Shown piece by piece: positions 1 to 10,985 of a stretch of DNA of 64,000 bases. Source of the DNA: Cynocephalus volans. Taxonomy: Eukaryota; Chordata; Mammalia; Dermoptera; Cynocephalidae. Under the pieces are notes generated by a model, which saw only the letters and a list, made by a program, of their open reading frames with translations, ran no database searches and was not told where the DNA came from. Location: positions 26,267,864 to 26,331,863 of the forward strand of contig NC_084465.1 in NCBI RefSeq assembly GCF_027409185.1, in the 5' to 3' direction. The position numbers and the translations under genes were made by a program. The stretch's first letter is position 1. Each line of letters begins with the position of its first letter.

Positions 1-100
1 TGCCCCCACTGCCCCCGCCGGCCCCGCTACCTCCGCCGCCACCGCCGGCGGCACCTCCTCCCCTCCGGCGGTTCCTGTCCCAGCCCTGGGCGGCCGACAT
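1..100 (-). CDS. KLHDC10: KLHDC10, first coding exon (partial, runs off the left edge)
   Basis: Read on the - strand, an ATG at 100-98 opens a frame beginning MSAAQGWDRNRRR, followed by a glycine-rich run broken by A and S (residues 14-33). The frame stays open to base 1. This is the N-terminus I remember for mammalian KLHDC10. The Kelch repeats come from later exons outside the window, so no functional domain is visible here. Known of the family: KLHDC10 is a Kelch-repeat substrate receptor for a CUL2 ubiquitin ligase that recognises certain C-terminal degrons, including alanine tails from ribosome quality control, and it has been linked to ASK1 activation through PP5. It is divergent from ZC3HC1, about 18.4 kb away ATG to ATG, as in the human order I recall. 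The CpG-rich context fits a first exon of a broadly expressed gene. Confidence 0.9.
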   Translation of the reverse strand, partial: MSAAQGWDRNRRRGGGAAGGGGGGSGAGGGSGG

Positions 101-531
101 GACCCGCTAACGACTGCCGCAGCTCGGTCCCGGCAGCCCGCGACAGGGCAACACCAGCGGAGCCTCCTTCCTGGGCTCCTCAAGAGACCCGGGAGACCGG
201 TGAAGGGGGAGAGCCCGCGCCCCCCCGGCGCCCAATCACTGAGCGCCTTGGTGACAGGCAGCCAATGGCCAGTGGTCTTCTTAGTCGGCGGAGGGAGGCG
301 GAGAGAGACGTGGTAACCATAGCTATGGATAAAAAAAAGTGGGGGCAGAGGAAGGCAGAAGCAGCCGCTCAACAATCGCCTCCACCGCGCTGAGCAAAGC
401 CCGCGGCGCCGCGATTCCTGCGGGGTCAGGCGGCCCAATCGAAGGCCGAGTGAGCGAGGCCACGCCTGCGGAAAGGCTCCCCGCGGCGGCCGGTACTCCA
501 GGGACGGTTAGCGTTCAAGCTTTCCCGTAAA
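101..531 (-). promoter_or_regulatory. KLHDC10: KLHDC10 5' UTR and CpG-rich promoter
   Basis: The sequence directly upstream of the KLHDC10 ATG is very GC- and CpG-rich, then falls abruptly to AT-rich DNA after about 530. Two CCAAT boxes (232-236 and 262-266) lie 30 bp apart, a spacing often seen for NF-Y sites in TATA-less promoters. No TATA box is evident at a useful distance. The transcription start cannot be placed from sequence alone, so the boundary between 5' UTR and promoter is not resolved. The open frame at 339-530 on the + strand is a by-product of GC richness. Confidence 0.7.
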
Positions 532-865
532 CGTTGCAATCAGAACCCGGATATCTACATAATACACATATTTGGGGGCAATACAGTGTTCGGTCAGCTT
601 TGCAGACTGAGATCCCATTCCCGGACTGTTGACACACACAAAGGACTCGCTGGGGGGGAAATGAGGGGACCCAGGGGAGGAGTCAAAGCTTAAATGTAAG
701 AATGAGAAATTCCTGTGTTTTATTTGTCTTTCAGTCGGACTGGCTGTATAAGCCAAGTCCCCGTATAAGCTACGTCTCAGCAAACCAACAGTTTTAAACC
801 TGGTTAGCAGACAAGGGAAAATGTTAAATCTCACCAGGAATCACACAAATACAAATTAAACCCCC
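532..865. other. Unassigned intergenic DNA
   Basis: No recognised gene or repeat. The composition is intermediate between the CpG-rich promoter and the AT-rich DNA that follows. Confidence 0.4.
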
Positions 866-992
866 AGGGGCTCGTTGGTTAGCTCAGTTGGTTAGAGTTT
901 GGTGTCACAACACCAAGGTCAAGGGTTCGGATCCCCCTAGCGGCCAACCGCCAAAAAAAAAAGAAAGAAAGAAAGAAAGAAAAGAAAAGAAA
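866..992 (+). mobile_element. t-SINE/CYN-type SINE, monomer with GAAA-rich tail
   Basis: The body matches tRNA-Ile from its 5' end (ggttagctcagttggttaga), through the A and B boxes (ggttcggatcc), to an A-rich tail that has become a (GAAA)n run. Imperfect target duplications, acaaattaaa and gcaaattaaa, flank it. There is no tRNA-unrelated body between the tRNA part and the tail. Confidence 0.9.
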
Positions 993-1002
993 TGCAAATT
1001 AA

Positions 1003-1800
1003 AACCTCAATGAGAAACAGTTGCTGGCTTATTACATTAATAAAGATTTTTAAAATAACACCCAGCAGTGTGTAGACTACCAGGAAAAAGGTACTCATAG
1101 CTTACTGATGGCTGTGTAAATGTTTTTGTTCAATCGAGCTCCCTTTTTGCTCGTATAAAATTTTAATCAGCTTAGAATATACACAATCAAAAGAAATGTG
1201 AAATTAAATAAAAGGAACAGGCACGGAAGATCAAGATCGAAGAAAAACGTTAGATGTGCAGGTCAGAAATTCATATTGTTCCAAAATTAAACAGAAAATT
1301 TGCTTTGAACTTGCTGGATGCAATGCAAAGTGGGAAAACACTGAGTATTCACTGACGTTTCTGAATGGTAAGGAAAAAGCAGAAAAATTCCTCAAGGGAA
1401 ACAAAACTTTTCAAGGTTTTTAGAAATGATGGAGCGTATGTGTGTGTCTTCATATAGGACAGCCTTATACTTGTTGCGGAGGAAAAAAAGAGAAACTTTT
1501 CTGGAGCTGAGGATAGATAACCCCTTGGGTCCTAGCATGCAAATTTCAGGTTGCCACTGGCCTGCCTCCTTATGTTCTACTTCTAGTCCCTGTAGGCAGA
1601 GATGTTTTAGCCATTAAACACTATAGCACATTGCTTACACAAATGTTGGAGACCTGGAAAAAAAAGTCTGGCTCTAAAATATGAAAACCAAAATTAATAA
1701 ATGTTAACTTTTTAAAAGAACCCGTGCCATTAAGTGGTCAAATAGTAGATGAGAGAAATTTTCTCTTTATAGGAGTATTTCAAGTGTAAATTAAGAAGCA
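1003..1800. other. Unassigned AT-rich intergenic DNA
   Basis: No long open frame, RNA gene or repeat that I can name. It may be old, decayed transposon sequence. Confidence 0.35.
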
Positions 1801-2445
1801 ATGATAGAATATCACCATTTTGCAACCCCTAATGAGTTAGATATACCCATTGAGCATCAACCCCTACTAGTGTCACAAAATGAGAGGTCACGTTATGTAC
1901 CTCCAGAACATAAACTTGACTATGAATTAGTCTTGTAGAAAAAATTGAACCTGAATCTCATCAGACATCTGTATGCAACTACCAGTTTTCAGAAAATACA
2001 GAGGACAGAGGAACATATTAAGAAATACTACAGGGATGCAAACAGCAAGATCCAGACTATGGAAATTCTACAAGATAAACAAGCAAGTTTCTTCTACAAA
2101 TAAACTGAAAGGAAAAGAGAGTTGGAGGGAAAAATCTACAAATCAAAAAGAGGCTTGTGGTGATGGTTGTATAACTCTGTGAATGTACTAAAAACTACTG
2201 AATAATAATGGTGCAAAACTTTGTGAATATATCAAAAACCATTGAATTGTACACTTTAAAAGGGTGAATTTTATGGTATGTGAATTATATCTCAACAAAG
2301 AAATTTTAACTAATATGGGAAGGGGGAGTAGATGGGGAGATAGATTAAACAACATTAGCTTCACTTTAAATCAATGAATTATATATGTGAATTATGACAA
2401 CAAATTTGTTAAAAAAGAGAGAGATTTAAAAGACATGTCAACCAA
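1801..2445 (+). mobile_element. Old L1 (L1M-type) 3' UTR fragments
   Basis: Phrases typical of ancient mammalian L1 3' ends occur, including ccattgaattgtacacttta and tgaattatatctcaacaaag near 2240-2300. The copy is decayed and appears broken into several pieces. The subfamily is not assigned. Confidence 0.55.
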
Positions 2446-2604
2446 TTGTAATAGCAGACCTTAAATGAATCCTGATTCATACAAACTGGGAGAAAAACAT
2501 TAGATATTGCAGATTTGAACACAATATTTTATGACATGAAGAATTATTGTTACTTTTAGAAATACATGCTAAAATATGTATGGATAAAATTATATGAATC
2601 AGTT

Positions 2605-3180
2605 ATTTGCTTCAAAATAATATAGGACCCAGCAGTTCCACTCCTAGGTATACACCCAAGAAAAATGAAAACATATGTCCACACAAAAATGTGTACATTA
2701 ATGTTAATAGCAGCATTATCATAATAGCCAAAAACTGAACACAACCCAAATGTCCATAGACTAATGAATGAATAAACAAAATGTGGTATATCCATACAAT
2801 GAAATATTGTTTGGCAATAAAAAGCAATGAAGTACATGTACTGATAGATGGAAGAAACTTGAAAACAGAATGTGCTAAGTGAGTGAAGATAGTCACAAAA
2901 GAGCATGTATTGTATGATTCTATTTATACAAAAATGTCCAGAATAGGCAAATCTATACAGACAGAAGTACATTTGTGGTTTCCAGAACTACGGGAAGAGA
3001 GGAATAGAAAGTGACTGCTAATGTGTACAGGGTTTCTTTTTGGGGTGATGAAAATGTCATGAGAATATACAGTTGTGATGGTTGTACAATCTTGTGAATA
3101 TATAAAAACCACTGAAGTATATACATTTTAAAAGGGCAAAGTTGATGGTATGTAAATTATGTCTCGAAAAGAAATGTTAA
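2605..3180 (+). mobile_element. L1 3' end: decayed ORF2 C-terminus and 3' UTR
   Basis: The sequence aligns in my reading with the end of mammalian L1 ORF2 (aacccaaatgtccatag, tggtatatccatacaatg) and continues through the 3' UTR into a gaattgtacactttaaa-like terminus. Stop codons interrupt it, so it is an old truncated copy. Open frames read on the opposite strand are not genes. Confidence 0.8.
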
Positions 3181-3285
3181 TAATACAGAGGTGAGAAGTG
3201 GATGGGGAACTAGATGAAACACAACATGGGTAATTACATGGGGGTTCATTATACTGTTCTACCTACCTTTGTATATGTTAAAAAT

Positions 3286-3384
3286 TCTTTTTTTTTTTTT
3301 TGGTGGCTGGCTGGTGAGGATCTGAACCCATGGCCTTGGTGTTATAGGGCTATGCTGTAACCAACTGAGCTAACCAGCCAGCCA
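3286..3384 (-). mobile_element. t-SINE monomer
   Basis: A poly(T) run is followed by the reverse complement of the tRNA-Ile-like body, ending gagctaaccagccagccac. It has inserted into the tail region of an old L1. Confidence 0.9.
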
Positions 3385-3588
3385 CTTTGTATTATCTTTT
3401 AATTCCATTTTTTCACAAAGGTTTTGAAGTACCCTCATATATGTATACACGAGTATATATATATTCATATGTATATAAGAAATCAATTTCAGATTTCAGA
3501 AACAAAATGAATCATTTACTCTGAACAGAACTTAAAATTATTAAATTATTTTAAAAGCCTTTTTAAAAGGTTACAGCCATATTTTTTT

Positions 3589-4007
3589 TAAAGAAAATGA
3601 CATTTTATTAATATTATTTTTTTACATTCTAGGATGTTGTTGCAGAGCAGTTGGGAGGGAGGGGGAGAGGGGAAATGGGAAAGAAATGGGATGGAAGAAG
3701 GAGAGATGAGGAGGGGTGGGATTGAGGCCTGTGGCACCCCCCCATTCCCATAGGGGAGACTGAGGGGCTTCCAGCAGTGGCTTGGTCATTGCTGGGCTGG
3801 GTGCAAATGTCAGGGGGGTGTGGAAAAGCCCTCACCACCACTCTCCCAGCTTGAGAACCTGGGGCCCTTCTTGCTGCAGTTTGGTGGTCATCACTGGGCT
3901 GATTGCACGTGTCAGGGGGACATGGCCAAGGCTAAGGCCCCCCACTGCCTCTGCTTGGGAGAGCCCAGGGCACTTCCTGCAGTGGCTTGGTGGTCATCTC
4001 TGGGCTG
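3589..4007 (-). mobile_element. 5'-truncated copy of the composite retroelement's 3' module
   Basis: In sense (- strand) it holds about 2.3 copies of a ~100-bp repeat unit (+ strand units near 3772, 3873 and 3978). A C/T-rich tract follows (G/A-rich on +, 3650-3720), then an AATAAA region and an A tail. Target duplications of 17 or more bases (tacagccatattttttt at 3572-3588 and from 4008) flank it, showing L1-type retrotransposition. It is homologous over most of its length to 48641-49087. Several open frames cross it on both strands, but they follow the repeat and I do not regard them as coding. Confidence 0.75.
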
Positions 4008-4189
4008 TACAGCCATATTTTTTTAAATATGGAAATGTGGGTATACTTTGATGGCTATTGGCTATTGACATTATTTGGAGAGGGGCCCTCAAAATAAGGG
4101 CATACAGACAGTGAGTGCCTGCTGACATGCTGCAAGAAGAAGTACATGATGTAACCCCATGAAGTAATCTTACCAAAAACATTTTTAAT

Positions 4190-5245
4190 CTAATCAAGAT
4201 GTAAGTTCTGAAGTCCAGTTTACAGGAATTTTAGGGGACAAAGGAACAGATTAAATGGTGTATGAAACAACCAGGCAAATCCAGGTGGACAGTCTCCAAA
4301 ATATCTAGCCTGGTCTTATCAATAAGTCAGTTTCATATAAAACAAAACCAAAATGGGAGGGGAGTAAACAAAAAGAAACAACTGGACAGAAGAACACGCA
4401 ATCATCTATGAAGTATTCTTACCAATAATATGAATAAAGTCAAACCTTTTACTCTAACCACCAGTTTACAAAAAATAAAAAGGGACAGAAAATATGTTAA
4501 AAGATATCTTGGGGATATTTTTATGATCTGAAAGATACATAATATGGAAAACTATAGAAGAAAATATCTGTTTTCTTTAATATTATATTACAAGGAACAG
4601 GAAACCTATGGGCTGATAGTTTTAAGAGACATATCAACCAAATGCAATGTTTGAGCCTTTATGCTTATTGATTAGAACAAACCACCTGTTTTTTCAATGG
4701 GAAATTTTGATTGGATATTGGTTTATATTGGGGAATCATTCCATTTTTTTAGGTATAATGGATATGTTCTGTTTTAAAAAGAGTTTTAATCTTTTAGAGA
4801 AACATACTGAACTATTTATAGGTAAAACACTATGATGTCTAGGATTTGCTTCAAAATAATCAGGGGGCGGGAGGGCAAGGGAGACGAGGTGAGAATGTAG
4901 ATTAAACAAGGATGGCCATGAGTTGGTATTTGATATAGCTGGATAATGAGTGCTTATAGTTCATTGTGCTATTCTCTCTCTCCTTTTATGTATATTTGAA
5001 TTTATCTCTCATAAAAAGATTTTTTTAAATAGTTCTTAAAAGAACAAGTCTACATTACCCTAGTGTGGACTGCCAACTTTGGTTGATAATGATTTATCAA
5101 TGTTAGTTCATTGATTGTAACAAATGTGTCACACATTGGTGCAAGGATATTGATGGGAGTTGAGGGAGGCTGTACAGAGGGGAGAGAATATGTGGGAACT
5201 CTCTGTACTTTCCACTCAGTTTTGCAGGGGGTGGTGATTAGTGCA
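4190..5245 (+). mobile_element. Old L1 (L1M-type) 3' UTR region
   Basis: Features recall L1M/L1ME 3' UTRs: tttacaggaa motifs, aaaggaacagattaaatg, and a terminal stretch near 5180-5240 resembling gggaactctctgtact. No ORF2 reading frame is preserved. The exact subfamily and internal joins need a repeat library. Confidence 0.5.
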
Positions 5246-5488
5246 AAGGGACCAGGAAGATCTTGAAAAACCTTGCTTGTAGATATTCAAGTTGGACAGC
5301 CTTGCTCTGGAGGACAGCATGGACTATAGAGCCTTTAAGCTACCCTCTCATGATGCTCAGGCAGGCATTTTGATCAACATTAGGGCAGGTAACTAAGGTG
5401 TTTAGCAAAGCTTTAGGTTCCCAGAAGCCTGGTAACTTGAACCTAAGAAATGGATCTAAAACTTTTAAAAGTAATTCATAACCCTCCC
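5246..5488. other. Unassigned DNA
   Basis: Nothing recognised between the L1 fragment and the LTR. Confidence 0.35.
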
Positions 5489-5872
5489 TGCTACGGTTTA
5501 AATATCCCCTCCAAAACTCATATTGAAATTTAATTGCCATTGTGACAATATTAAGAGGTGAGCTCTTAAGAGGTGATTAGGCTATGAGGGCTCTGCCCTC
5601 ATGAATGGATTAATGGCATCACAGGAGTGGGTTCCTGATAAAAAAAAGGGTGAGTTTGGCCCCCTTTCTTTCTTGCTTGCTCCCATGGTCTCTTGCCCTT
5701 CCACCTTCCACCATGCGATGATGCAGCAAGAAGGCCCTCACCAGATGCAGTCCCATAACCCTGGACTTTCTAGTCCCCAGAACTGTAAGATAAAAATTTC
5801 TTTTTTTTTTTTTTATAAATTACCCAGTTGGTAATATCATGTTATAGCAACACAAAACAAACTAAGATACAT
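5489..5872 (+). mobile_element. MaLR-type solo LTR (MST/MLT1-like)
   Basis: It starts TG and ends CA and contains phrases typical of mammalian apparent LTR retrotransposons: cccctccaaaactcat near the start, atgaatggattaatggcatc in the middle, and ataaattacccagt before the 3' end. No internal retroviral genes accompany it. The subfamily is inferred by eye. Confidence 0.75.
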
Positions 5873-7535
5873 TCTACCTCCACTTAAAAAAAAAACAGAA
5901 ACTAACAATGTTTCTCTGAGCAGCTCTGGACATAAAGGCCTGAATGTGCCTTTGAGATTTTGAGAAAAAGACCTTGGGTTTTCCTATGCAAAGATAAAAC
6001 CAAGATTTCGTTCTGGAGTCGTGAAGGAGTTACACAATTCTGCTTGAGATGACATTGGCAAGGTAAGCCTCATCAAGGAACTTAGATTGAATGCTAATGG
6101 AGCGAGGAAACATTGAAGGCTTGAAGCAGAGAGGTGACATGATCAGATTTATGTTTTCAAAGATCGCTCTACCTAAAGTGAATTGAGTTGAGGATTTATA
6201 CTAGAGGCTGCCCATCACCATGGGTAAAGGTGCCTATAGGCAGCAGCCTCAGGGGAAAGACCTCTGCTCCCAAATATCTTCTACCTGGCACACTGAAAAT
6301 CTATCATGTCACGTTAAGTGTTTTTGAAAGCAATATAATTAAAGATTGGAATTCTTGTTTGGACACTGTTCTAGCACTAAGTCACATGGTTTTATAACCA
6401 TCAATTATAAAGACAATTATAAAGGTAGCATTTTGTAACTTAAAGACTGAAAACAATTAAACTTTAGTTTTTTCAGTTATTTAATAAGTTTAGCTTTTTA
6501 CTTGGGATCATGAAAATGACATAATGTGATGTGGCAATGTGTCACTTTATCTGTCACATGCTCATGAGAAGAGGCTAAAGATTGACATATAACATGTAAA
6601 TATGCACTAGTACCAGATAAAGCCTAAATGATGTCACAGTAGACAGTCAAAAAACAAGATTCAAAGTGGTCCTAATGGTCCAAATTCAATAAAAACTGGA
6701 TGTTTGAAAAGAAAATATTGTCAACCATTTTTAAATTATGTGAATGAGTCATTTGAGTATTTACTTATTTCCTTCAACTTATCTAATACAAAGTTCTGGG
6801 CTAAAACTAGACAGTTTTTTTCAACATCTGCAGTAATTGAACGCGAAGTCCAGATATTATTTCCTGTTCCCAATTCCCACAATAATTGGTTTAGATACTC
6901 ATTTAATGCAGACTTAAGTAACACTAACTTAACTACAAGGGAACAAGACAGTTTTATGAAGATATCAAGTCACATCTCATTAAATTGACACTAGAGGAAT
7001 GCTCTATGGCAAAGTTTTTGTGAAGGATTAGGTCCAATTATCTTGAGTGAATAAACAAAGCCTTGAAATTATGAATGCCATTTTGTATTTTTTGGTGTAA
7101 CAAGCTTATATGAACAGGCGCTCTCTGCATGTGTTAATGTTATTGAAGCTAATTTACACAAGCAGATTAAATAAAGAACCTAAACTGGGGCTATATTTTT
7201 CTACTTTTCTCCAATATGATGATTGTATTTCAACAAAGCAACATCATTCATCTGAGTTAATTAATGTCATTAATTTAAATTGTTTTGAGTTTGTAGTTAT
7301 TTCATTTATAAATTTATTCTGATTTCATATTTGTATAAGCATTAGGAGCTTATAAATAATTTATGCATATAAAGTAACATTTTGATGAAAACAAGTTATC
7401 AACATTGAGGTGGAAGTTTTTTTTCCCTTTAAAACAGGATTAACAAAATTCAGAGGCGAAATGAACAATACTCATTTTTAAGAAATGCTGTTCTAAATCA
7501 ACAGAGTAACCATTACTCCTCGGAAGGAGAGAAGA
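5873..7535. other. Unassigned AT-rich intergenic DNA
   Basis: No recognised gene or repeat. Both strands around 6704-6988 happen to be open, but neither predicted peptide resembles a family I know. A short stretch near 6115-6175 has an old L2/MIR flavour. Confidence 0.35.
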
Positions 7536-7705
7536 AATCTAGGGTTATCAGAGTTGGGGGATGGGGAGAGATTGGGTAAGTGGTATAAAGAATAAGTACG
7601 ATTCGTAATAATATATATGCTAATAATATTGATTTGATCAACATACATCAAAGTTGAGCCCCCAAAATATGTATAATCAATTATGATTCAATAAAAAAAA
7701 AAAAA
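7536..7705 (+). mobile_element. Possible short L1 3'-end fragment with A tail
   Basis: A gggggatggggagag stretch is followed by AT-rich sequence and then caata plus a run of A ending at 7705. This resembles the end of a truncated LINE. No target duplication was identified. Confidence 0.35.
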
Positions 7706-7712
7706 TGCTGTT

Positions 7713-8096
7713 TGTAGAGCTAGGGCTAGGGCTCACAGACCCCTCCAGCCCATTGTCCAGACTGGGTCACAAACCCTCCACACACAGGTCTATGAGCTAG
7801 GTGATGGGAAAGGTCCTGGGAGCCGTGGTTGAAAAATAAATAGGCTTTATTGAGAGCTACGAGCAGTGGACCTAACATGGCCTCCCGGAGCATCCTCTAG
7901 AAGCTTCGCGCCGTTAGCCCTTTGTACTCAAGTCTATACTAAAATAAAAATAAAAATAAAAAAACCGGATGCACATGCGCAATCACATTAAACAATAACA
8001 AGGAGCACCCGTGCGCACGCGCATACCCACCTCAGATGCTGGCAAGACTCCGAACGTCCAAGAGGCCCTGACCATTTTCTTTATATTTTCCCAACA
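7713..8096 (-). mobile_element. Solo retroviral LTR with perfect 5-bp target duplication
   Basis: This 384-bp segment has TG at one edge and CA at the other on either strand. It is flanked by identical ctgtt pentamers (7708-7712 and 8097-8101). On the - strand it starts TGTTGGGAAAAT, carries AATAAA in the second half and ends CTCTACA, as an LTR should. It is richer in CpG (gtgcgcacgcgc) than its AT-rich surroundings, suggesting limited age. Nothing retroviral lies beside it, so it is probably a solo LTR left by recombination between two LTRs. A 5-bp duplication fits ERVL-like or some other retroviral groups; the family is not named. Confidence 0.75.
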
Positions 8097-8101
8097 CTGT
8101 T

Positions 8102-8420
8102 CTACCAAATATCCTTTCTGCTTAAATTAGGTTAGCTTGGCTCTTTTACCTGAAGCCAATAAAACTGTAATTAATACAGTACCTCTAGAGTTGTGAGAAA
8201 TACTACACTTGTTATTAGCCAAAAATCCGAGAAGTGATTAGAGTTGTGAGAAATACATACAAACCATGAAGTACAATACAAATGTGCGATATTTACTACT
8301 CAAAGTAGGTTCTTCAGAAATGCTTTTTAATTAGTCAGCTGAGAGAGGTACAATAAGACAAAAATATATAAAGTTATAATAGTCCCAAGACTGGCCCAAT
8401 AGCATATGGGTAACTCTACT
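8102..8420. other. Unassigned AT-rich DNA
   Basis: Nothing recognised. A short repeated phrase (agagttgtgagaaata near 8189 and 8238) suggests a small local duplication. Confidence 0.35.
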
Positions 8421-8760
8421 ATGTCTTTAAATTAAATTTTAATTTTAAAAATAACGAATACATTTTTATTGTGTAATTTTTAATAAATAGAAGAATATGT
8501 AGAAAAAGTGAAACTCTCTGCTTCACCTTCCACCCAATTCTACACTCCTCTCCAAAAACACTGTTAACAGTTTGATGTCTATCCCTCCAGATCTTTTTCA
8601 ATGTATATGCATACACATACGTGGACCTGTGCAGTATTCTATTTTTGTTTATTACATAAATGGGATTGTACAGAACGTATTCTGCAGATGGCTATTTGTT
8701 CATTTACACAATATCCCTTGGAGAGCTCTAGATACTGTTATTCTTTTTTAACAGCACTGT
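8421..8760 (-). mobile_element. Old LINE fragment (L1-like, antisense)
   Basis: Phrases such as atatgcatacacatacgtgg, gggattgtacagaacgtatt and ttgttcatttacacaata recall ancient antisense LINE sequence common in mammalian genomes. The family call is weak. Confidence 0.4.
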
Positions 8761-9000
8761 TACTTTTTTTTTTTCTTGACCTGCAGCCATTCTTTTGTCA
8801 CCACTGGTGAAAACGAGTGAAGATCTGTCAGCCCTATATCAGTACATTGTAAGTTTAGAACTTAAGTTCAAAAAAACACAGCAAAGAGTAAACAAAAAGG
8901 TATTAAAGAAAGTCAAGGACTCCAAATACCTAAAAGCAAAGTTGCAGCTGTCTTCAGCGCATGAGCAATCTTTCACTTCAAAAAAAAAAAAAAGTTAAGG
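8761..9000 (+). other. Unassigned, short A-tailed segment with a small open frame
   Basis: An open frame at 8795-8998 encodes a lysine-rich 67-residue peptide that ends within an A-rich tail (about 8981). The shape could be a 5'-truncated retrocopy of some mRNA, but I do not recognise the peptide, and no target duplication is evident. Confidence 0.2.
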
Positions 9001-9180
9001 GGCGGGAGGAGGGGTTCTCTAAATGGGAAAGATAATTTGTCAAGGTATGAGTGGATCTGGGAATACCCTTGTCTAGACCACACTGCACAGTAGGTTGAAA
9101 AAATCCCTGACTTTCATTTCCTCTGAGGCATTTGTACACAAGACGCTGTTCTGTTTTCTCCGGGCAAATATCACGGCCTA

Positions 9181-9600
9181 AATTAGAAGTTCTTAACCTC
9201 TAATCAGCCTGGTGCAGTCTATGGACACTTTTTCAGAATAATATTGTTAATGCATAAACTAAAATGTATAGGATTACAAAGGAAACTGATGATATTGAAA
9301 TATAGCTATCATGATATTAAAAGAATTAAGTTTGTGATATGTAATTAATGTGCCTCTTTAACACGTTAAATAACAAGTCAAGTGGGAGTCTAATAACTAT
9401 TGTTGGTTAAAATAGGGAATGAACAACATTCAAAAAATTTGCAGTAACTGTAGTGGGATATGAAAATATCTGGATTTCTATTGGTGACAAAGTCACACAG
9501 TTAACATTGTGGTTCATTGCAAACATTTATAATTAATGAAAATACTTAATTCAGTTAGAGAATTATAAAAATAATGGTACTTTTTTCCCCATCTATATTC
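9181..9600 (+). repeat. Diverged interspersed repeat, copy 1 of 2
   Basis: It shares an order of phrases with 18935-19420: a start near ggacactttttcagaataat, aataacaagtcaag in the middle, ttggtgacaaagtcacac late, and a ccccatctatattcac end. I recognise the type as an old mammalian repeat but cannot name it safely. Confidence 0.5.
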
Positions 9601-9611
9601 ACTTCCTATGT

Positions 9612-10004
9612 ATATTAGTTTGGTAGGGCTGACATAACGAAATACCACCATCTGGTGCCCTAAACAACAGAAATTTATTTTCTCACAATTCTGGACGTTA
9701 GAAGACCAAGATGAAGACATCGGTTGGGTTGGTTTGATTTGAAGCTTGTCTCCTTGGCTTGCAGAAGGCCACTTTCTCACTGTGTCCTCATATGGTCTCT
9801 CCTCTGTGCAAGGACATCCCTGATGTCTCCGTGTGTGTCCTATTCACCTCTTCTTATAAGGACACTAGTCAAATTGGATTAGGGCCTACTCTCACAACCT
9901 CGTTTTAACTTAATTAGCTCTTTAAAGGCTCTATCTCCAAATATAGTCACATTCTGAAGTACTGGGGATTAGGACTTCAACATATGAATTTTGGGGGTGC
10001 ACAT
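9612..10004 (-). mobile_element. MLT1-type MaLR LTR, antisense
   Basis: The antisense signature of an MLT1 LTR is seen: agtttggtagggctgacata, aacaacagaaatttattttc, cttcttataaggacac, then ggacttcaacatatgaattt. The LTR has no internal region beside it. Confidence 0.75.
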
Positions 10005-10455
10005 TTCAGTTTCACTAGGGCTGCTTTAACAAAGTACCACAAACTGAGTGGCTTAAAACAACAGAAATTCATTCTCCCACAGTTCTTGAAGCTAGAAGTT
10101 CGAGATCAAGGTGTCAGCAGAGTTGGTTCCTTCTGGAAGCTCTGAGGGAGGACTGTTCCACACCCCTCCCCTAGCCTTTGGTGGTGGCCACAGTCCTTGG
10201 CATTCCTTGGCTTGCAGGTACATCACTCCAATCTCTACCTCCATGGTCACATGGCACTCTCCCTGTGTGTGTCTGTGTCCAAATTTCTCTCTTCTTATAA
10301 GAGGACTCCAGTCATATGGGATTTAAGGTCCACCTAATCCAGTATAACTTTATCTTAACTTGATTACATCTGCAAAGACCCCCTTTCCAAATAAAGTCAT
10401 ATTTACAGGTTCTGGGTGGACATACATTTGGGGGAGACACTATATCCAGTACACC
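10005..10455 (-). mobile_element. Second MLT1-like LTR, antisense, directly adjoining
   Basis: It repeats the same order of LTR phrases (actagggctgctttaacaaa, aaaacaacagaaattcattc, cttcttataagaggactcc) with substantial divergence from its neighbour. It is therefore a separate insertion or subfamily, not a recent duplication. Confidence 0.7.
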
Positions 10456-10985
10456 ATCCAAGTTCACAGAGTACCTGGCTTAAATGGAATCAGTGCTACG
10501 TCTGAGAGAAAAGGTAAAAAATGCTAACACTTGTGTTACAGAGTGAAATTAAAATTTTTTTCTTTTTAATCTCTATTTCCAGAATGCTCTAGAATGTGAT
10601 TATATTACTTTTAGAATAAAAAATAATAAAGAGATAATAATGATGCTATTGATTTTAAGCACTGGCAACTTTTTAGGTAATAATTGTCTTCGAATTTGGC
10701 CTTGGATAATTTCATCAGCATAAAGGGAAACAGATCTAGCCAGGTAGAAGGAGATAGGCTACTGGTTTTATAGATTGGTTAAATTGCAGATAAACCTGAA
10801 AAATCTCTCTCGAGGAAAAACATGGAGTCATGTTTAATTCTTTTAGTACAAGAGAAACATAACCAAAGTCTCATAGACTTAAGACATTCCTGAATGAATA
10901 TAAACTATAAATGACTTATAACAATGAAATTTAAAATTTAGCCTGTCTCCTCAGATATTATTATCTGATAATAAACTTCCTGCCT
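10456..10985. other. Unassigned AT-rich DNA
   Basis: Nothing recognised. Confidence 0.35.

Noticed and set aside
339..530. A 63-codon open frame in the KLHDC10 promoter
   Set aside because: It begins without support in CpG-rich DNA on the strand opposite KLHDC10, and its composition (A, G, P, S) reflects GC content.
6704..6988. A 94-codon open frame, considered as a DNA-transposon transposase remnant
   Set aside because: The opposite strand is open as well, and I could find no transposase motif in the peptide.
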